Shown here: positions 29,343-39,301 of the stretch, piece by piece | Layout: each line of letters opens with the position of its first letter | Position numbering within the stretch: position 1 is the stretch's first letter | Assembly: GCF_000739435.1 (NCBI RefSeq) | Contig: NZ_CP009159.1 | Location: 1,240,001 to 1,304,000 of the forward strand | Source: Actinobacillus suis ATCC 33415 | GTDB taxonomy: Bacteria > Pseudomonadota > Gammaproteobacteria > Enterobacterales > Pasteurellaceae | DNA: 64,000 nucleotides | Reading direction: 5' to 3' | The notes under the pieces: model-generated | Told to the model about the DNA's origin: nothing | The model's database searches: none | Seen by the model: the letters and a program-made list of their open reading frames with translations, nothing else | Position numbers and translations under genes: made by a program

Positions 29343-29948
29343 TTAAAGAGAGGCTTTTAATGCTTCACGAATTAATTGTTCGCTGGTTGCGCCCGCTTTA
29401 TTCACTTTCTTAATCATCTTCTCAGCATCAGCGAGTTTATAGCCTAACGCAACTAAAGCATCACGGGCTTCATCTGCCGGATCGTGTGAATGTGTTGCAA
29501 CAATCGTTTCCACCGAATGTTCTTCAAAGAAATCACTTTGTGGCACACCTTTGAATTTGCCTTTGAGCTCTACTAATAAACGCTCGGCTGTTTTACGCCC
29601 AATGCCCGGAATTTTAGTTAATTTGGCTAATTCTTCATGTTCTACCGCATTCGCAAATTGTGAAACCGACATCGCCGATAAAATCGCAAGGGCTAATTTA
29701 GGCCCTACACCGTTGGTTTTAATCAATTCACGAAATAAAGTTCTATCTTGCTTTTGTGCAAAACCAAATAATAAATGTGCATCTTCACGTACGACTAAAT
29801 GCGTAAAGATTGTGGCTTCTTCACCGACTTGCGGCAAGCTGTAAAAGCTCGTCATCGGCAGTAGTACTTCATATCCGACACCTTGAACATCAATTACCAT
29901 TTCAGGCGGTTGTTTTTCAATAATTTTACCGTGTAATCTTCCGATCAT
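29343..29948 (-). CDS. ruvA: Holliday junction binding protein RuvA
   Basis: RuvA tetramers bind Holliday junctions and recruit RuvB. The 201-residue protein has an OB-fold N-terminus ([20 protein letters not shown]), helix-hairpin-helix motifs ([15 protein letters not shown] and [20 protein letters not shown]) and a C-terminal RuvB-binding domain ending [15 protein letters not shown]. In many gammaproteobacteria ruvC lies just upstream; here the next gene upstream on the minus strand is potC. Confidence 0.98.
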   Translation of the reverse strand: MIGRLHGKIIEKQPPEMVIDVQGVGYEVLLPMTSFYSLPQVGEEATIFTHLVVREDAHLLFGFAQKQDRTLFRELIKTNGVGPKLALAILSAMSVSQFANAVEHEELAKLTKIPGIGRKTAERLLVELKGKFKGVPQSDFFEEHSVETIVATHSHDPADEARDALVALGYKLADAEKMIKKVNKAGATSEQLIREALKASL

Positions 29949-30044
29949 TGATTTTATTCCAAACTAAAAAATTTGCCTTAGCATAACAGAAAACTGTATA
30001 GAATAACAGGCTAACAAGCGGTCTATTTTGGCTAATTTTTTGCA

Positions 30045-30070
30045 AAAAAATAGCCCGCTAATCAGCGAGC
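30045..30070 (-). terminator. Terminator after potC
   Basis: GCCCGC (30053-30058) pairs with GCGAGC (30065-30070) with one G-U wobble and, on the minus strand, is followed by TATTTTTTT. An adjacent uptake signal (30014-30023) lies just beyond. Confidence 0.65.
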
Positions 30071-30089
30071 CATTTTTAATCAAATTAAA

Positions 30090-30857
30090 TTATGCTTTTT
30101 TTCTTACCACTAATTGGCTTAAGACCACTAATGTCAATGAGAAAATAATCATAATCGTTGCTAACGCATTGACTTCCGGTGTCACACCCGTTTTCACCAG
30201 CGAGAAGATTTTTAACGGTAATACTTCATAGCTTGGGCTAGTAACGAATGATGAAACCACTACGTCATCTAACGAAATTGTAAAGCTTAATAACCAACCG
30301 GAAATAATCGATGGTAATGCCAGCGGTAAAATAATTTTACGTAAAATCGTTACTTCACTTGCGCCTAAATCCTTCGCGGCTTCCAACATCTTACCGTCAA
30401 AATCACTTAAACGAGATGAGATGGTAATTACCACATAAGGCAAACAGAAAGTAATATGCGCAATTAATAACGAAATAAAACCAAGTTGCACACCTAAAAT
30501 CATAAATAGCACTAATAATGAAACTGCCATTACGATATCCGGTGACATCATGACGATAAACAGCAAACCGCCGACCATTTGCTTACCACGGAATTTATAG
30601 CGGTATAGCGCAATCGAAGTTAACGCACCTAAAATAGTTGAAAACGTTGCGGCAAAAAATGCAATCGTCAATGAATTCATAGTTGCATGAACCAGCGTAT
30701 CGTTTGCAAATAAACGCTCATACCAGTTCCAACTGAATCCTTTCCATTGTAAACCGTAACGGTCTGCATTAAATGAGTTTACCACCAAAATAATAATCGG
30801 AATATAAAGGTAGGCAAACACCACGAACATAAAAAAGTTTCTTAATGTCTTTTTCAT
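30090..30857 (-). CDS. potC: Spermidine/putrescine ABC transporter permease PotC
   Basis: The 255-residue protein is a six-helix ABC permease that matches PotC: YIPIIILVVNSFNADRYG near the N-terminus, the EAA-type loop [23 protein letters not shown] and SFTISLDDVVVSSFVTSP. Its ATG overlaps the potB stop (TAATG). It ends the potABC cluster; no potD binding protein follows. Confidence 0.94.
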   Translation of the reverse strand: MKKTLRNFFMFVVFAYLYIPIIILVVNSFNADRYGLQWKGFSWNWYERLFANDTLVHATMNSLTIAFFAATFSTILGALTSIALYRYKFRGKQMVGGLLFIVMMSPDIVMAVSLLVLFMILGVQLGFISLLIAHITFCLPYVVITISSRLSDFDGKMLEAAKDLGASEVTILRKIILPLALPSIISGWLLSFTISLDDVVVSSFVTSPSYEVLPLKIFSLVKTGVTPEVNALATIMIIFSLTLVVLSQLVVRKKA

Positions 30858-31723
30858 TATTCAAGCTCCACCTTTTTATTTAATAATTTATTTGCACGGT
30901 AATAAACATATAGCATTAATGCCATTAGCACGGTAAGTGCAATACTTACTGCCGAACCTAAAACAAATTGGTTGGTATTTAAGAATAAGCTCTTAATAAT
31001 GTTACCAATTAATGGCGTTTTACCACCGCCTAATAAGTCAGCAACATAGAACATCCCCATCGCTGGTAATAATACTAATAAACAACCTGCCACAATACCC
31101 GGCATTGTCAGCGGAATGGTTACTCGTACAAAACGTTGGAACGCATTCGCACCTAAATCTTTTGCTGCTTCTAATAAACGACCGTCAATTTTCTCAATTG
31201 AAGAATAAAGCGGTAAAATCATAAACGGTAACAAGATATACACTAAACCGATGATAATCGCCAATTCAGAGTTTAATAAACGAAGCGGTTCATCAATTAA
31301 ACCGATTGCTAATAATGCCTCGTTTAATACGCCCTTCACGCCTAAGAAAATTTTAATACCGTAGATACGAATCAGCGAGTTTGTCCAGAATGGCAATACA
31401 ACTAAAAACAATAGAATTGGGCGCAATTTCGCCGGCATCTTCGCAATAATAAATGCAAACGGATAACCGATAATTAAACAGAAAAACGTTGCAATCGCAG
31501 ACATTTTAAATGAGTTCCACAATACGGTTGCGTAAGTATCGTTGAACAACTGTTTATATGCATCTAGACTAAATACGAAATCAACAAAGTATGCACTTTG
31601 GCGATTTTCAGTAAGAAAACTGATTAACAGAACCAATAAGTTCGGTACAAGTACAAAAAGTAACAACCAACCGAAGATAACTGAAACTGTTCCAGCTTGG
31701 AATTTGTTACTAGCAATCTTCAT
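30857..31723 (-). CDS. potB: Spermidine/putrescine ABC transporter permease PotB
   Basis: The 288-residue protein is a six-helix permease with [21 protein letters not shown] near the start and the EAA-type loop [25 protein letters not shown] chose the ATG at 31723 over an in-frame TTG four codons upstream because GGGAGG lies upstream of it and it starts MKIASNKF; it overlaps the end of potA by 14 bases, so the pair is translationally coupled. Confidence 0.92.
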   Translation of the reverse strand: MKIASNKFQAGTVSVIFGWLLLFVLVPNLLVLLISFLTENRQSAYFVDFVFSLDAYKQLFNDTYATVLWNSFKMSAIATFFCLIIGYPFAFIIAKMPAKLRPILLFLVVLPFWTNSLIRIYGIKIFLGVKGVLNEALLAIGLIDEPLRLLNSELAIIIGLVYILLPFMILPLYSSIEKIDGRLLEAAKDLGANAFQRFVRVTIPLTMPGIVAGCLLVLLPAMGMFYVADLLGGGKTPLIGNIIKSLFLNTNQFVLGSAVSIALTVLMALMLYVYYRANKLLNKKVELE

Positions 31724-32825
31724 TATTGAGTACAACCTCCCAGCCTTCGTGCCATGTCAATGCCACTTTTTGACCAACTTCGTGATCGATATTCGGATCG
31801 TCTTCATTGAAGAATTCGCTTACTAATACGTTCATACCGTTATGATCTAACTGTACGCTTGACTCTAGTGTCATACCTTTATAATTACGATCGATAATAT
31901 GACCGATAATCGCTTTTGAGCTTTCGTCTTCGTCTAATTCTTCAATAACAATATCTTCCGGACGTAAAAGCACTTTGAGTTGTTGATTTGGCGTCACATC
32001 CATATCTTCAACTTTAATATTACAAATACGGCCTTCTACATTCGCTTTAACATTGCGAGCGTCCACACGTTCAATCACGGTTGCATCAAATACGTTGATT
32101 TCGCCGATAAAACGAGCTACGAATAAATTGCTCGGTTCTTCATAAATTTCACGAGGCGTACCGTCTTGCGCAATTTTACCGCCGTTCATTACGATAATAC
32201 GATCAGACATAGTTAATGCTTCTTCTTGATCGTGTGTAACGAAAATAAAGGTAATACCTAATTGGCGTTGTAATGCTTTTAGCTCGTTCTGCATTTCTTT
32301 ACGCAGTTTATAGTCAAGCGCTGAAAGCGATTCATCCAATAATAAAACTTTAGGCTTATTCACTACCGCACGCGCGATGGCAATACGTTGTTGCTGACCG
32401 CCTGAAAGCTGAGCTGGTTTTTGTTCCGCACGGTCTTCCAAACGCACCATACGTAACGCTTCCATTACACGAGGTTTGATTTGGTCATTCGGCACTTTTT
32501 GCATACGTAAACCGAAAGCAACGTTTTCAAAAATCGTCATATGCGGGAATAACGCATAGCTTTGGAAAACCGTATTTACAGGGCGTTGTTCAGCAGGAAC
32601 GTTAGATACATCTTGACCATCAAGAATGATCGAACCTTCAGTCAAGTCTTCAAAGCCCGCAATTAAACGTAATGCTGTTGTTTTACCACAACCTGAAGGA
32701 CCTAAAATAGTCAAAAATTCACCATCATTAATGGTTAAATTTAAATCTTTAAGAATCGTTTTGCTACCGTAGCTTTTAGTAACATTGCGTAGTTCGATGA
32801 TTGGTTTTTGTTCTAACTTTTCCAT
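31710..32825 (-). CDS. potA: Spermidine/putrescine ABC transporter ATPase PotA
   Basis: PotA energises polyamine uptake. The 371-residue protein has Walker A ([18 protein letters not shown] near 38-55), signature ([14 protein letters not shown]), Walker B ([12 protein letters not shown]), the H-loop [15 protein letters not shown], and a C-terminal TOBE-type domain (about 270-360) that regulates polyamine transport. Length is close to E. coli (378). It is first of the potABC operon. Confidence 0.96.
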   Translation of the reverse strand: MEKLEQKPIIELRNVTKSYGSKTILKDLNLTINDGEFLTILGPSGCGKTTALRLIAGFEDLTEGSIILDGQDVSNVPAEQRPVNTVFQSYALFPHMTIFENVAFGLRMQKVPNDQIKPRVMEALRMVRLEDRAEQKPAQLSGGQQQRIAIARAVVNKPKVLLLDESLSALDYKLRKEMQNELKALQRQLGITFIFVTHDQEEALTMSDRIIVMNGGKIAQDGTPREIYEEPSNLFVARFIGEINVFDATVIERVDARNVKANVEGRICNIKVEDMDVTPNQQLKVLLRPEDIVIEELDEDESSKAIIGHIIDRNYKGMTLESSVQLDHNGMNVLVSEFFNEDDPNIDHEVGQKVALTWHEGWEVVLNNEDC

Positions 32826-33142
32826 CTACTTTTGTATTCCCCCTAGGGCATAAAATTAAAATGCAAAATCTGAATTATTTTCAGGGCGAGTGTGCGTAAC
32901 TATACGCTAAAAACTAACTGTTAATGATATAGCGAACAGCTCAATTTTAAAAGCAAAAATTTGATTTTTAAGGAATTTATTTTGGACAAAAACCGTTTAA
33001 CAAGCGGTCAAATTTTAAAATTTTTTTGCAAACGGTTGCCTCAAAAAATTTCGCTAAATTTGTAGTTTCAATTTTATCGGCTCATAGGTTAACTACCGCA
33101 TAAAACACAAAACACCGCCATAAAGCGGTGTTTTAATCTTGT
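32826..33142. promoter_or_regulatory. Gap upstream of potA, with uptake signal and terminator
   Basis: This 317-base gap holds no gene that I can support. It contains the potA promoter region (no clear consensus boxes seen), an uptake signal at about 32999-33008 (ACAAGCGGTC), and the terminator of the toxin-antitoxin pair. Confidence 0.5.
33109..33134. terminator. Terminator after the toxin-antitoxin pair
   Basis: AAAACACCGC (33109-33118) pairs perfectly with GCGGTGTTTT (33125-33134) around a 6-base loop. The symmetric A/T flanks make it active in both directions; on the minus strand it ends the antitoxin gene. Confidence 0.85.
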
Positions 33143-33439
33143 TTAGAGAGATTGTAGCAAAGGGACTAAATTCGGTTGTTGTTCGATAATCGCCAATAAT
33201 TTTCTTGCCGCTCCATTAGGGACTCGTCTGCCGATTTCCCAAGATTGCACCAAATTGGTACTGACACCTAACAGCTGTGCAAATTCTGCCTGTTTCAAAT
33301 GGTGTTGTGTACGAATCGCCTTAGTATTTGGAATTTTATGTGCATGGATGCGATGCGATGGTACTTCCACCTCACCTTTTTCAATAGCAACCATTTCTTC
33401 TAATCCTTGTACAAGGCGCTCAAATAAACGTTTTTCCAT
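33143..33439 (-). CDS. HigA/NadS-type antitoxin (Xre regulator)
   Basis: The 98-residue protein has a helix-turn-helix in its C-terminal half (LKQAEFAQLLGVSTNLVQSWEIGRRVPNG) and a variable N-terminus, as in the NadS/HigA antitoxin group. It starts 4 bases after the upstream toxin gene stops, so toxin precedes antitoxin, the HigBA-type order. It should neutralise the toxin and repress the pair. Confidence 0.85.
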   Translation of the reverse strand: MEKRLFERLVQGLEEMVAIEKGEVEVPSHRIHAHKIPNTKAIRTQHHLKQAEFAQLLGVSTNLVQSWEIGRRVPNGAARKLLAIIEQQPNLVPLLQSL

Positions 33440-33443
33440 CCTT

Positions 33444-33788
33444 CTACTCTCCTATTAATCTCGAAATAATTTTCTTCATAATCGCTTTTTCTCGAGCATT
33501 TAGATTAACTTTTTCGCTTTTTCCATACATAGTAATTAGGTAAATTCGCCCTGTTAAACTTCTAACATAATAGATAATTCGAACACCAGCACTTTTCCCC
33601 TTATTATTTTCCGGTAAGCGCCACCTGATCTTTTGGCAACCACCTGTATGGGAAATAAAATCCCCTAATTCGTAATGCTCTAATAAATATGCTTGGAATA
33701 ATTGGTACTCATCGTCTGCCATTAATTGCTTACGATCTTCCTCGAATGTACCAACCTCAACAAAGGTTAAATATTCATCAGAATTCAT
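33444..33788 (-). CDS. RelE/HigB-type toxin
   Basis: The 114-residue protein matches the RelE/HigB fold: FVEVGTFEEDRKQL at the N-terminus, a central helix region, then GVRIIYYVRSLTGRIYLITMYGKSEK, in which the RIIYY and ITMYGK strands are typical of this toxin class. Such toxins cut mRNA on the ribosome or target replication; the exact action here is inferred. It is the upstream gene of the pair. Confidence 0.85.
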   Translation of the reverse strand: MNSDEYLTFVEVGTFEEDRKQLMADDEYQLFQAYLLEHYELGDFISHTGGCQKIRWRLPENNKGKSAGVRIIYYVRSLTGRIYLITMYGKSEKVNLNAREKAIMKKIISRLIGE

Positions 33789-33992
33789 CTTTCATCCTTA
33801 GTATAACGTACCCGGTACAAATTTCAACGCTAATTGATTATTTATCCATGAGTATTTATTGAACAAGAAATTGATTTTAGTTATTCGATGCAGATCGCAA
33901 AATTCTAAAGAAATTCGACCGCTTGTTGTCTTTCGGCTAGAATATCGCAGTTTAAAAAGTGGCTGAAAATAAAATAAATAAAAGTAGATAAA

Positions 33993-36011
33993 ATGAAATT
34001 AAATGATCAACAACAACAAGCGGTGGAATATGTCACGGGGGCTTGTCTGGTACTAGCCGGAGCTGGTTCGGGTAAAACACGTGTTATTATTAATAAAATC
34101 GCCCATCTGATAGCTCATTGCGGTTACTTGCCAAAACAAATCGCAGCGGTAACCTTTACCAACAAAGCGGCACGTGAAATGCGTGAGCGTGTTGCCCATT
34201 CTATCGGTAAAGAAAACAGCAAAGGGCTAACCATTTCAACCTTCCATACCCTCGGTTTTGAAATTTTAAAACGTGAGTACAAATTACTGGGTTTCAAATC
34301 CGGTATGACGTTGTTTGATGAACACGATCAACTCGCATTACTCAAACATTTGTTACCGGAAAATGTGGCGGAAGATAAAGATTTACTCAAAGCATTGATT
34401 TCTACTATTTCCAACTGGAAAAACGATCTGCTTTCGCCCGAAATGGTATTAACACGTGTGCGAGATGAGCGTGAACGTGTGTTTTCGCATTTTTATCAGC
34501 TCTACCAAAATCAGTTAAAAGCTTACAATGCGCTTGATTTTGACGATTTAATTATGCTGCCGGTATTGCTGTTCCGCCAATTTCCGGAAGCGAAAACCCG
34601 TTGGCAGCAGAAAGTCCGCTATTTACTGGTGGATGAATACCAAGATACCAATACTAGCCAATATGAGCTGATCAAATTATTAGTAGGCAATGAGGCAAAT
34701 TTCACTGTGGTAGGTGATGACGACCAATCAATCTATTCATGGCGTGGTGCAAAGCCGGAAAATATGCAACGTTTACGTGAAGATTTTGATTTGAAAGTGA
34801 TTAAACTGGAGCAAAACTACCGTTCCAGCCAACGCATTTTGCATTGTGCCAATATTTTGATTGATAACAATGATCATATTTTCCAAAAACGCTTATTTTC
34901 GAATTTAGGCGAAGGCGAAAAATTAAATGTTATCGAAGCAAAAAATGAAGAACACGAAGCGGAACGTATTGTCGGGGAATTGATTGCCCATCGTTTTTCC
35001 AACAAAACTAAATACAAAGATTATGCGATTTTATATCGTGGTAATCATCAGTCTCGCTTGCTGGAAAAATTGCTGATGCAAAACCGTATCCCCTATAAAA
35101 TTTCCGGGGGAACGTCATTTTTCGCCCGTGCCGAAATTAAAGATATGATGGCTTACTTGCGTTTAGTAGTGAATCAAGACGATGATGCGGCATTTTTACG
35201 TATTGTTAATACGCCAAAACGGGAAATCGGTGCGGTAACGCTGGAAAAATTGGGCTTACTTGCCAATGAAAAACAGGTCAGCTTGTTTGAAGCGATTTTC
35301 GATTTTGAGTTGATTCAACGCCTGACACCCAAGCCCTATCAAGCACTGCAAGATTTTGCCCGTTGGATTGTCGAAATTGCCGATCAAGCAGAACGTTCTG
35401 ATCCGATTGAAGCGGTAAAAGATTTATTGGCAAAAATTCAATACGAAGCCTATTTGTATGAAACGGCTACTTCGCCGAAAGCGGCAGAAATGCAAAGCCG
35501 TAATGTGCAAACGCTGTTTGAATGGGTGCAAGGTATGCTGGAAGGCGATGAAATCGAAGAACCGATGACGTTAGTACAAGTGGTAAATCGCCTGACACTA
35601 CGTGATATGCTAGAACGTGGTGAAGACGATGATGAAGCGGACCAAGTGCAATTAATGACACTGCACGCTTCAAAAGGTTTGGAATTTCCGCACGTTTTCT
35701 TAGTTGGTATGGAAGAAGGCATTTTGCCGCACCAAACCAGCCTTGATGAGGATAATGTCGAGGAAGAACGCCGTCTTGCTTACGTAGGTATTACTCGAGC
35801 GCAACAAACGCTGACATTTTCACTCTGTAAAGAACGCCGCCAGTACGGTGAAATTATCAAACCAGAACCAAGTCGCTTCTTACTTGAATTACCACAAGAC
35901 GATTTAGTTTGGGAAAGTGAAAAACCGAAAATGACCGAAGAACAGAAAGTCGAAAAAACTTCAGCCAATATCGCCAACCTAATGGCAATGCTAAAGGCGA
36001 ATAAAAAGTAA
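33993..36011 (+). CDS. rep: ATP-dependent DNA helicase Rep
   Basis: Rep is a superfamily 1 3'-5' helicase that helps replication forks pass obstacles. The 672-residue protein is closely similar by eye to E. coli Rep (673): [13 protein letters not shown] (Walker A, 21-33), [12 protein letters not shown] (motif Ia), [10 protein letters not shown] (motif II), [15 protein letters not shown] (motif III), [13 protein letters not shown] (motif V) and [14 protein letters not shown] (motif VI). An uptake signal (ACAAGCGGTGG) lies within its first codons at about 34016. Confidence 0.98.
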   Translation: MKLNDQQQQAVEYVTGACLVLAGAGSGKTRVIINKIAHLIAHCGYLPKQIAAVTFTNKAAREMRERVAHSIGKENSKGLTISTFHTLGFEILKREYKLLGFKSGMTLFDEHDQLALLKHLLPENVAEDKDLLKALISTISNWKNDLLSPEMVLTRVRDERERVFSHFYQLYQNQLKAYNALDFDDLIMLPVLLFRQFPEAKTRWQQKVRYLLVDEYQDTNTSQYELIKLLVGNEANFTVVGDDDQSIYSWRGAKPENMQRLREDFDLKVIKLEQNYRSSQRILHCANILIDNNDHIFQKRLFSNLGEGEKLNVIEAKNEEHEAERIVGELIAHRFSNKTKYKDYAILYRGNHQSRLLEKLLMQNRIPYKISGGTSFFARAEIKDMMAYLRLVVNQDDDAAFLRIVNTPKREIGAVTLEKLGLLANEKQVSLFEAIFDFELIQRLTPKPYQALQDFARWIVEIADQAERSDPIEAVKDLLAKIQYEAYLYETATSPKAAEMQSRNVQTLFEWVQGMLEGDEIEEPMTLVQVVNRLTLRDMLERGEDDDEADQVQLMTLHASKGLEFPHVFLVGMEEGILPHQTSLDEDNVEEERRLAYVGITRAQQTLTFSLCKERRQYGEIIKPEPSRFLLELPQDDLVWESEKPKMTEEQKVEKTSANIANLMAMLKANKK

Positions 36012-36026
36012 GATTTTCCTCAAATA

Positions 36027-36073
36027 ACAAGCGGTGTAATTTTTGCTAATTCTGCAAAAATTGCACCGTTTTT
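36027..36073. terminator. Uptake-signal terminator between rep and tatD-like gene
   Basis: ACAAGCGGTG starts at 36027, and 36032-36046 pairs with 36054-36068 through 15 positions with one mismatch, flanked by T-runs. It separates convergent genes. Confidence 0.65.
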
Positions 36074-36099
36074 CTGTGCTGCACGAATATTCCATTTTC

Positions 36100-36852
36100 T
36101 TATACTACCCCATATAACCGCTGATAATTCCGCCTAATTTGTGTGTGCATTGTACTTTCTGACTCTGTTCTTAATTTCGCTAATTGCGCCAATATTGCTT
36201 GTAATTGCTGTGAAATACTCGCATTTTCTAAACTTTCGTGTTGCCACGGGCTGTCGGTTTCAATCAGCAAACGATCAAGCGGTAAGTTTTGGGCGATTTT
36301 TTGCGTTTTCAGATTCCATAAAATATCCGGTGTAACACTGGCGAAATAAGGGGTACGAAGAAAACGTTCAAGCGAATCATCATCGGTTTTAAACCAATGG
36401 AAATGAGCGTGTTGAATTTGGTATTTCTCCAGCAAATCCAGCATTATCGCCACATCATCATGCACGATATGCAAATTTAACGGTAAATTTAACCGCTTGC
36501 TTAATGCAACAAATTGTTCCAATAAGGCAAGATAGGGCCGATAATCTAGCTTAGGATTCTGCCTTTTTAGATAATGCGGTAATCCTACTTCACCGATAGC
36601 GGTCAAATTCGCTTGATTTTTTACAATCCAATCAAATAACACTTGCTGCTGTTTATCATCAATTAATACCTGTTCGGGATGAAAACCTGCCGCAATTTGG
36701 ATTTTCGGAAATTTTTGTTTTAATGCTAATAACGTTTCCGCACTCGCTAAATCGGTACTGACCGCCAATACGCCTTGCAGTAAAGGATCGCTAACTATCT
36801 GTTCTATTTGGCTTGCTTCAAGTTGGTCTAAATGAATATGGCTATCGAACAT
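36100..36852 (-). CDS. TatD-family metal-dependent DNase (YjjV-like)
   Basis: The 250-residue protein begins MFDSHIHLDQL and has the TatD metal-site motifs: DSHIHLD at the N-terminus, GEVGL in the middle, LHIVHDD (metal-His) and LIETDSPW near the end. TatD proteins are Mg-dependent 3'-5' exonucleases or D-aminoacyl-type hydrolase relatives; YjjV is the closest small group by length (about 260). The frame opens at 36909, but I chose the ATG at 36852 because GGGAG lies seven bases before it and the catalytic motif begins there. It follows metK on the minus strand, after a USS terminator. Confidence 0.87.
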   Translation of the reverse strand: MFDSHIHLDQLEASQIEQIVSDPLLQGVLAVSTDLASAETLLALKQKFPKIQIAAGFHPEQVLIDDKQQQVLFDWIVKNQANLTAIGEVGLPHYLKRQNPKLDYRPYLALLEQFVALSKRLNLPLNLHIVHDDVAIMLDLLEKYQIQHAHFHWFKTDDDSLERFLRTPYFASVTPDILWNLKTQKIAQNLPLDRLLIETDSPWQHESLENASISQQLQAILAQLAKLRTESESTMHTQIRRNYQRLYGVV

Positions 36853-36888
36853 TCCGCTACTCCCTTTTCCACTACTTATAAATAATAA

Positions 36889-36935
36889 AAAAGCGGTGTA
36901 ATTTTGCAAAATTTTTACAAAATCACACCGCTTGT
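36889..36935 (-). terminator. Uptake-signal terminator after metK
   Basis: ACACCGCTT (36925-36933) pairs with AAGCGGTGT (36891-36899), with A/T-rich interior, and on the minus strand is followed by TTTTTTATTATT. A clean metK terminator built on an uptake signal. Confidence 0.75.
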
Positions 36936-36945
36936 TATCGCTTAA

Positions 36946-38097
36946 TTATAAGCCTGCGCCTGCACGTAATGCTTCCGCTTTATCTGTTTGTTCCCATGGG
37001 AAGTGTTCACGACCGAAGTGACCGTAAGCTGCAGTTTCACGGTAAATCGGACGGATTAAATCTAACATTTTGATTAAGCCGTATGGACGTAAATCAAAGT
37101 TTTGGTAGATTAATTTCACTAATGTTTCATTTGAAACTTTACCTGTGCCGAACGTTTCCACCATGATTGATGTCGGATCCGCTACACCGATTGCATAAGA
37201 AAGCTGGATTTCACAACGATCCGCTAAACCTGCCGCCACGATATTTTTTGCTACATAACGTGCTGCGTATGCTGCCGAACGGTCAACTTTTGACGGGTCT
37301 TTACCAGAGAATGCGCCGCCACCGTGACGAGCCGCACCACCGTAAGTATCTACGATAATTTTACGGCCGGTTAAACCACAGTCACCCATTGGGCCGCCAA
37401 TCACGAAACGACCAGTCGGGTTAATGAAGTATTTGGTGTTTTGGCTTAACCATTCGCTTGGCAATACCGGCTTGATGATTTCTTCCATCACACCTTCCAC
37501 TAAATCTTTTTGTGAAACGTGTTCAGCGTGTTGAGTTGAAAGCACCACCGCATCAATCCCTACGATTTTGTTATTTTCGTAAGCGAAGGTTAATTGGCTT
37601 TTCGCATCCGGACGTAACCAGTCTAATTTGCCAGATTTACGTACTTTCGCTTGTTGTTCCATTAAACGATGAGCGTATGTAATCGGTGCCGGCATTAATA
37701 CATCGGTTTCATTGGTTGCATAACCGAACATAATACCTTGGTCGCCTGCGCCTTGCTCTAACGGATCCGCACGGTCAACACCTTGGTTAATATCCAGAGA
37801 TTGTTTACCAATCGCATTTAATACCGCACAAGAATGTGCATCAAAGCCCATATCCGAATGGGTATAGCCGATGTCGCAGATCACTTGACGGGTTAAGTTT
37901 TCAATATCCACCCATGCAGACGTGGTGATTTCACCACCAACTAACGCCATACCGGTTTTTACATAAGTTTCACACGCCACACGCGCTTTCGGGTCTTGTT
38001 TTAAAATTTCATCTAACACCGCATCCGAGATTTGGTCTGCAATTTTATCCGGATGTCCTTCTGATACTGATTCTGAAGTAAATAAATTAATCGCCAT
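36946..38097 (-). CDS. metK: S-adenosylmethionine synthetase
   Basis: MetK makes SAM from methionine and ATP. The 383-residue protein has the hallmark motifs [16 protein letters not shown] near the start, [12 protein letters not shown] (residues about 116-127) and [22 protein letters not shown] (split at 250-272). Length matches E. coli (384). It is divergent from mmuM. Confidence 0.99.
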   Translation of the reverse strand: MAINLFTSESVSEGHPDKIADQISDAVLDEILKQDPKARVACETYVKTGMALVGGEITTSAWVDIENLTRQVICDIGYTHSDMGFDAHSCAVLNAIGKQSLDINQGVDRADPLEQGAGDQGIMFGYATNETDVLMPAPITYAHRLMEQQAKVRKSGKLDWLRPDAKSQLTFAYENNKIVGIDAVVLSTQHAEHVSQKDLVEGVMEEIIKPVLPSEWLSQNTKYFINPTGRFVIGGPMGDCGLTGRKIIVDTYGGAARHGGGAFSGKDPSKVDRSAAYAARYVAKNIVAAGLADRCEIQLSYAIGVADPTSIMVETFGTGKVSNETLVKLIYQNFDLRPYGLIKMLDLIRPIYRETAAYGHFGREHFPWEQTDKAEALRAGAGL

Positions 38098-38234
38098 TGT
38101 AATTATCCTTTGGTTATACCTTTATATAGGCAGGAGCGTTGCTCCCTCATTAAAATTTACAAGCGGTCAAAAATCACAAAATATTTGCAAAATTCGACCG
38201 CTTATATTAAATTCTTTTGGAAGTTTTTCCATCT

Positions 38235-38247
38235 AGACGTCTATAAT
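38235..38247 (+). promoter_or_regulatory. MetJ-type box overlapping a TATAAT before mmuM
   Basis: AGACGTCT (38235-38242) is a perfect met box, and TATAAT (38242-38247) overlaps its end. It is about 70 bases before the mmuM start and 140 before metK. Flanking 8-mers match the met box poorly, so MetJ binding, which needs tandem boxes, is inferred at moderate confidence. Confidence 0.5.
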
Positions 38248-38315
38248 ATATTTTTTGAGCATCTAAGGCAAACTATTTTTCAACTTTACTTCTAAATGAT
38301 TTTATGGGGCAAAAT

Positions 38316-39209
38316 ATGGCAATCACAATTTTAGACGGCGGTATGAGCCGTGAGTTAATGCGTTTGAACGCACCTTTTAAACAACCTGAATGGTCGGCTT
38401 TATCCCTTTATGAAAAACCGTCTGCGGTGCAACAAGTCCATGAAGATTTTATCGCAAACGGCGCAGAAGTGATTACAACCAATAGCTATGCGGTTGTGCC
38501 GTTTCATATCGGCGAACAACGTTTTAGTGTGGACGGTAAAATGCTTGCCGATTTAGCTGGGCGTTTAGCCAAACAAGCGGTTAAAAATAGCGGAAAATCT
38601 GCAAAAATAGCCGGTTCATTACCGCCGATGTTCGGCTCTTACCGTGCTGACTTGATTCAAGCGGATCGTTTTGCCGAAATCGCCCAACCGATTATTGACG
38701 GCCTTTCGCCTTACGTGGATATTTGGTTATGTGAAACACAAAGTGCGATTATCGAACCGACTTCGATTAAGCCTTTATTGCCAAAAGATAACCGCCCGCT
38801 TTGGGTTTCGTTTACATTAACCGATGATGAGCCAACACCCGAGCCACAATTACGCTCTGGTGAACCAGTAGCCCTTGCGATTGAAAAAATGGTGGAATTA
38901 GACGTTGATGCGATTTTATTTAACTGCTGCCAGCCGGAAGTGATTGAGCAAGCACTAGCAATAACCCAATCTATTCTAAAAGAAAAAAATGTGACACATA
39001 TCCAAACCGGTGCGTATGCAAATGCGTTTGCGCCACAACCGAAAGATGCAACCGCCAATGACGGTTTAGACGAAGTGCGTAAAGATTTAGATCCTGAAGC
39101 CTATCTTGCGTGGGCGCAAAAATGGACGGCACAAGGCGCAACGATTGTCGGTGGTTGTTGCGGTATCGGGATCGAATATATCAACACACTGGCTAAAAAT
39201 TTAAAATAA
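38316..39209 (+). CDS. mmuM: Homocysteine S-methyltransferase
   Basis: MmuM transfers a methyl group from S-methylmethionine (or SAM) to homocysteine to make methionine. The 297-residue protein has the zinc-binding Cys pattern FNCCQPEVI and GGCCGIG near the C-terminus, and the substrate loop LDGGMSREL near the N-terminus. I chose the ATG at 38316 because GGGG lies just upstream; an in-frame ATG four codons earlier is possible. The neighbours metK and a met box support a methionine-recycling role. No mmuP permease is adjacent. Confidence 0.92.
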   Translation: MAITILDGGMSRELMRLNAPFKQPEWSALSLYEKPSAVQQVHEDFIANGAEVITTNSYAVVPFHIGEQRFSVDGKMLADLAGRLAKQAVKNSGKSAKIAGSLPPMFGSYRADLIQADRFAEIAQPIIDGLSPYVDIWLCETQSAIIEPTSIKPLLPKDNRPLWVSFTLTDDEPTPEPQLRSGEPVALAIEKMVELDVDAILFNCCQPEVIEQALAITQSILKEKNVTHIQTGAYANAFAPQPKDATANDGLDEVRKDLDPEAYLAWAQKWTAQGATIVGGCCGIGIEYINTLAKNLK

Positions 39210-39301
39210 CCGAATAAGCGGTCAAAATTGGCAAGTTTTTTGCAAAACATCCGCAAAATTTAACTGCTTGTATCAAGCACAACATCAAAATAAGGGCAAT
39301 T

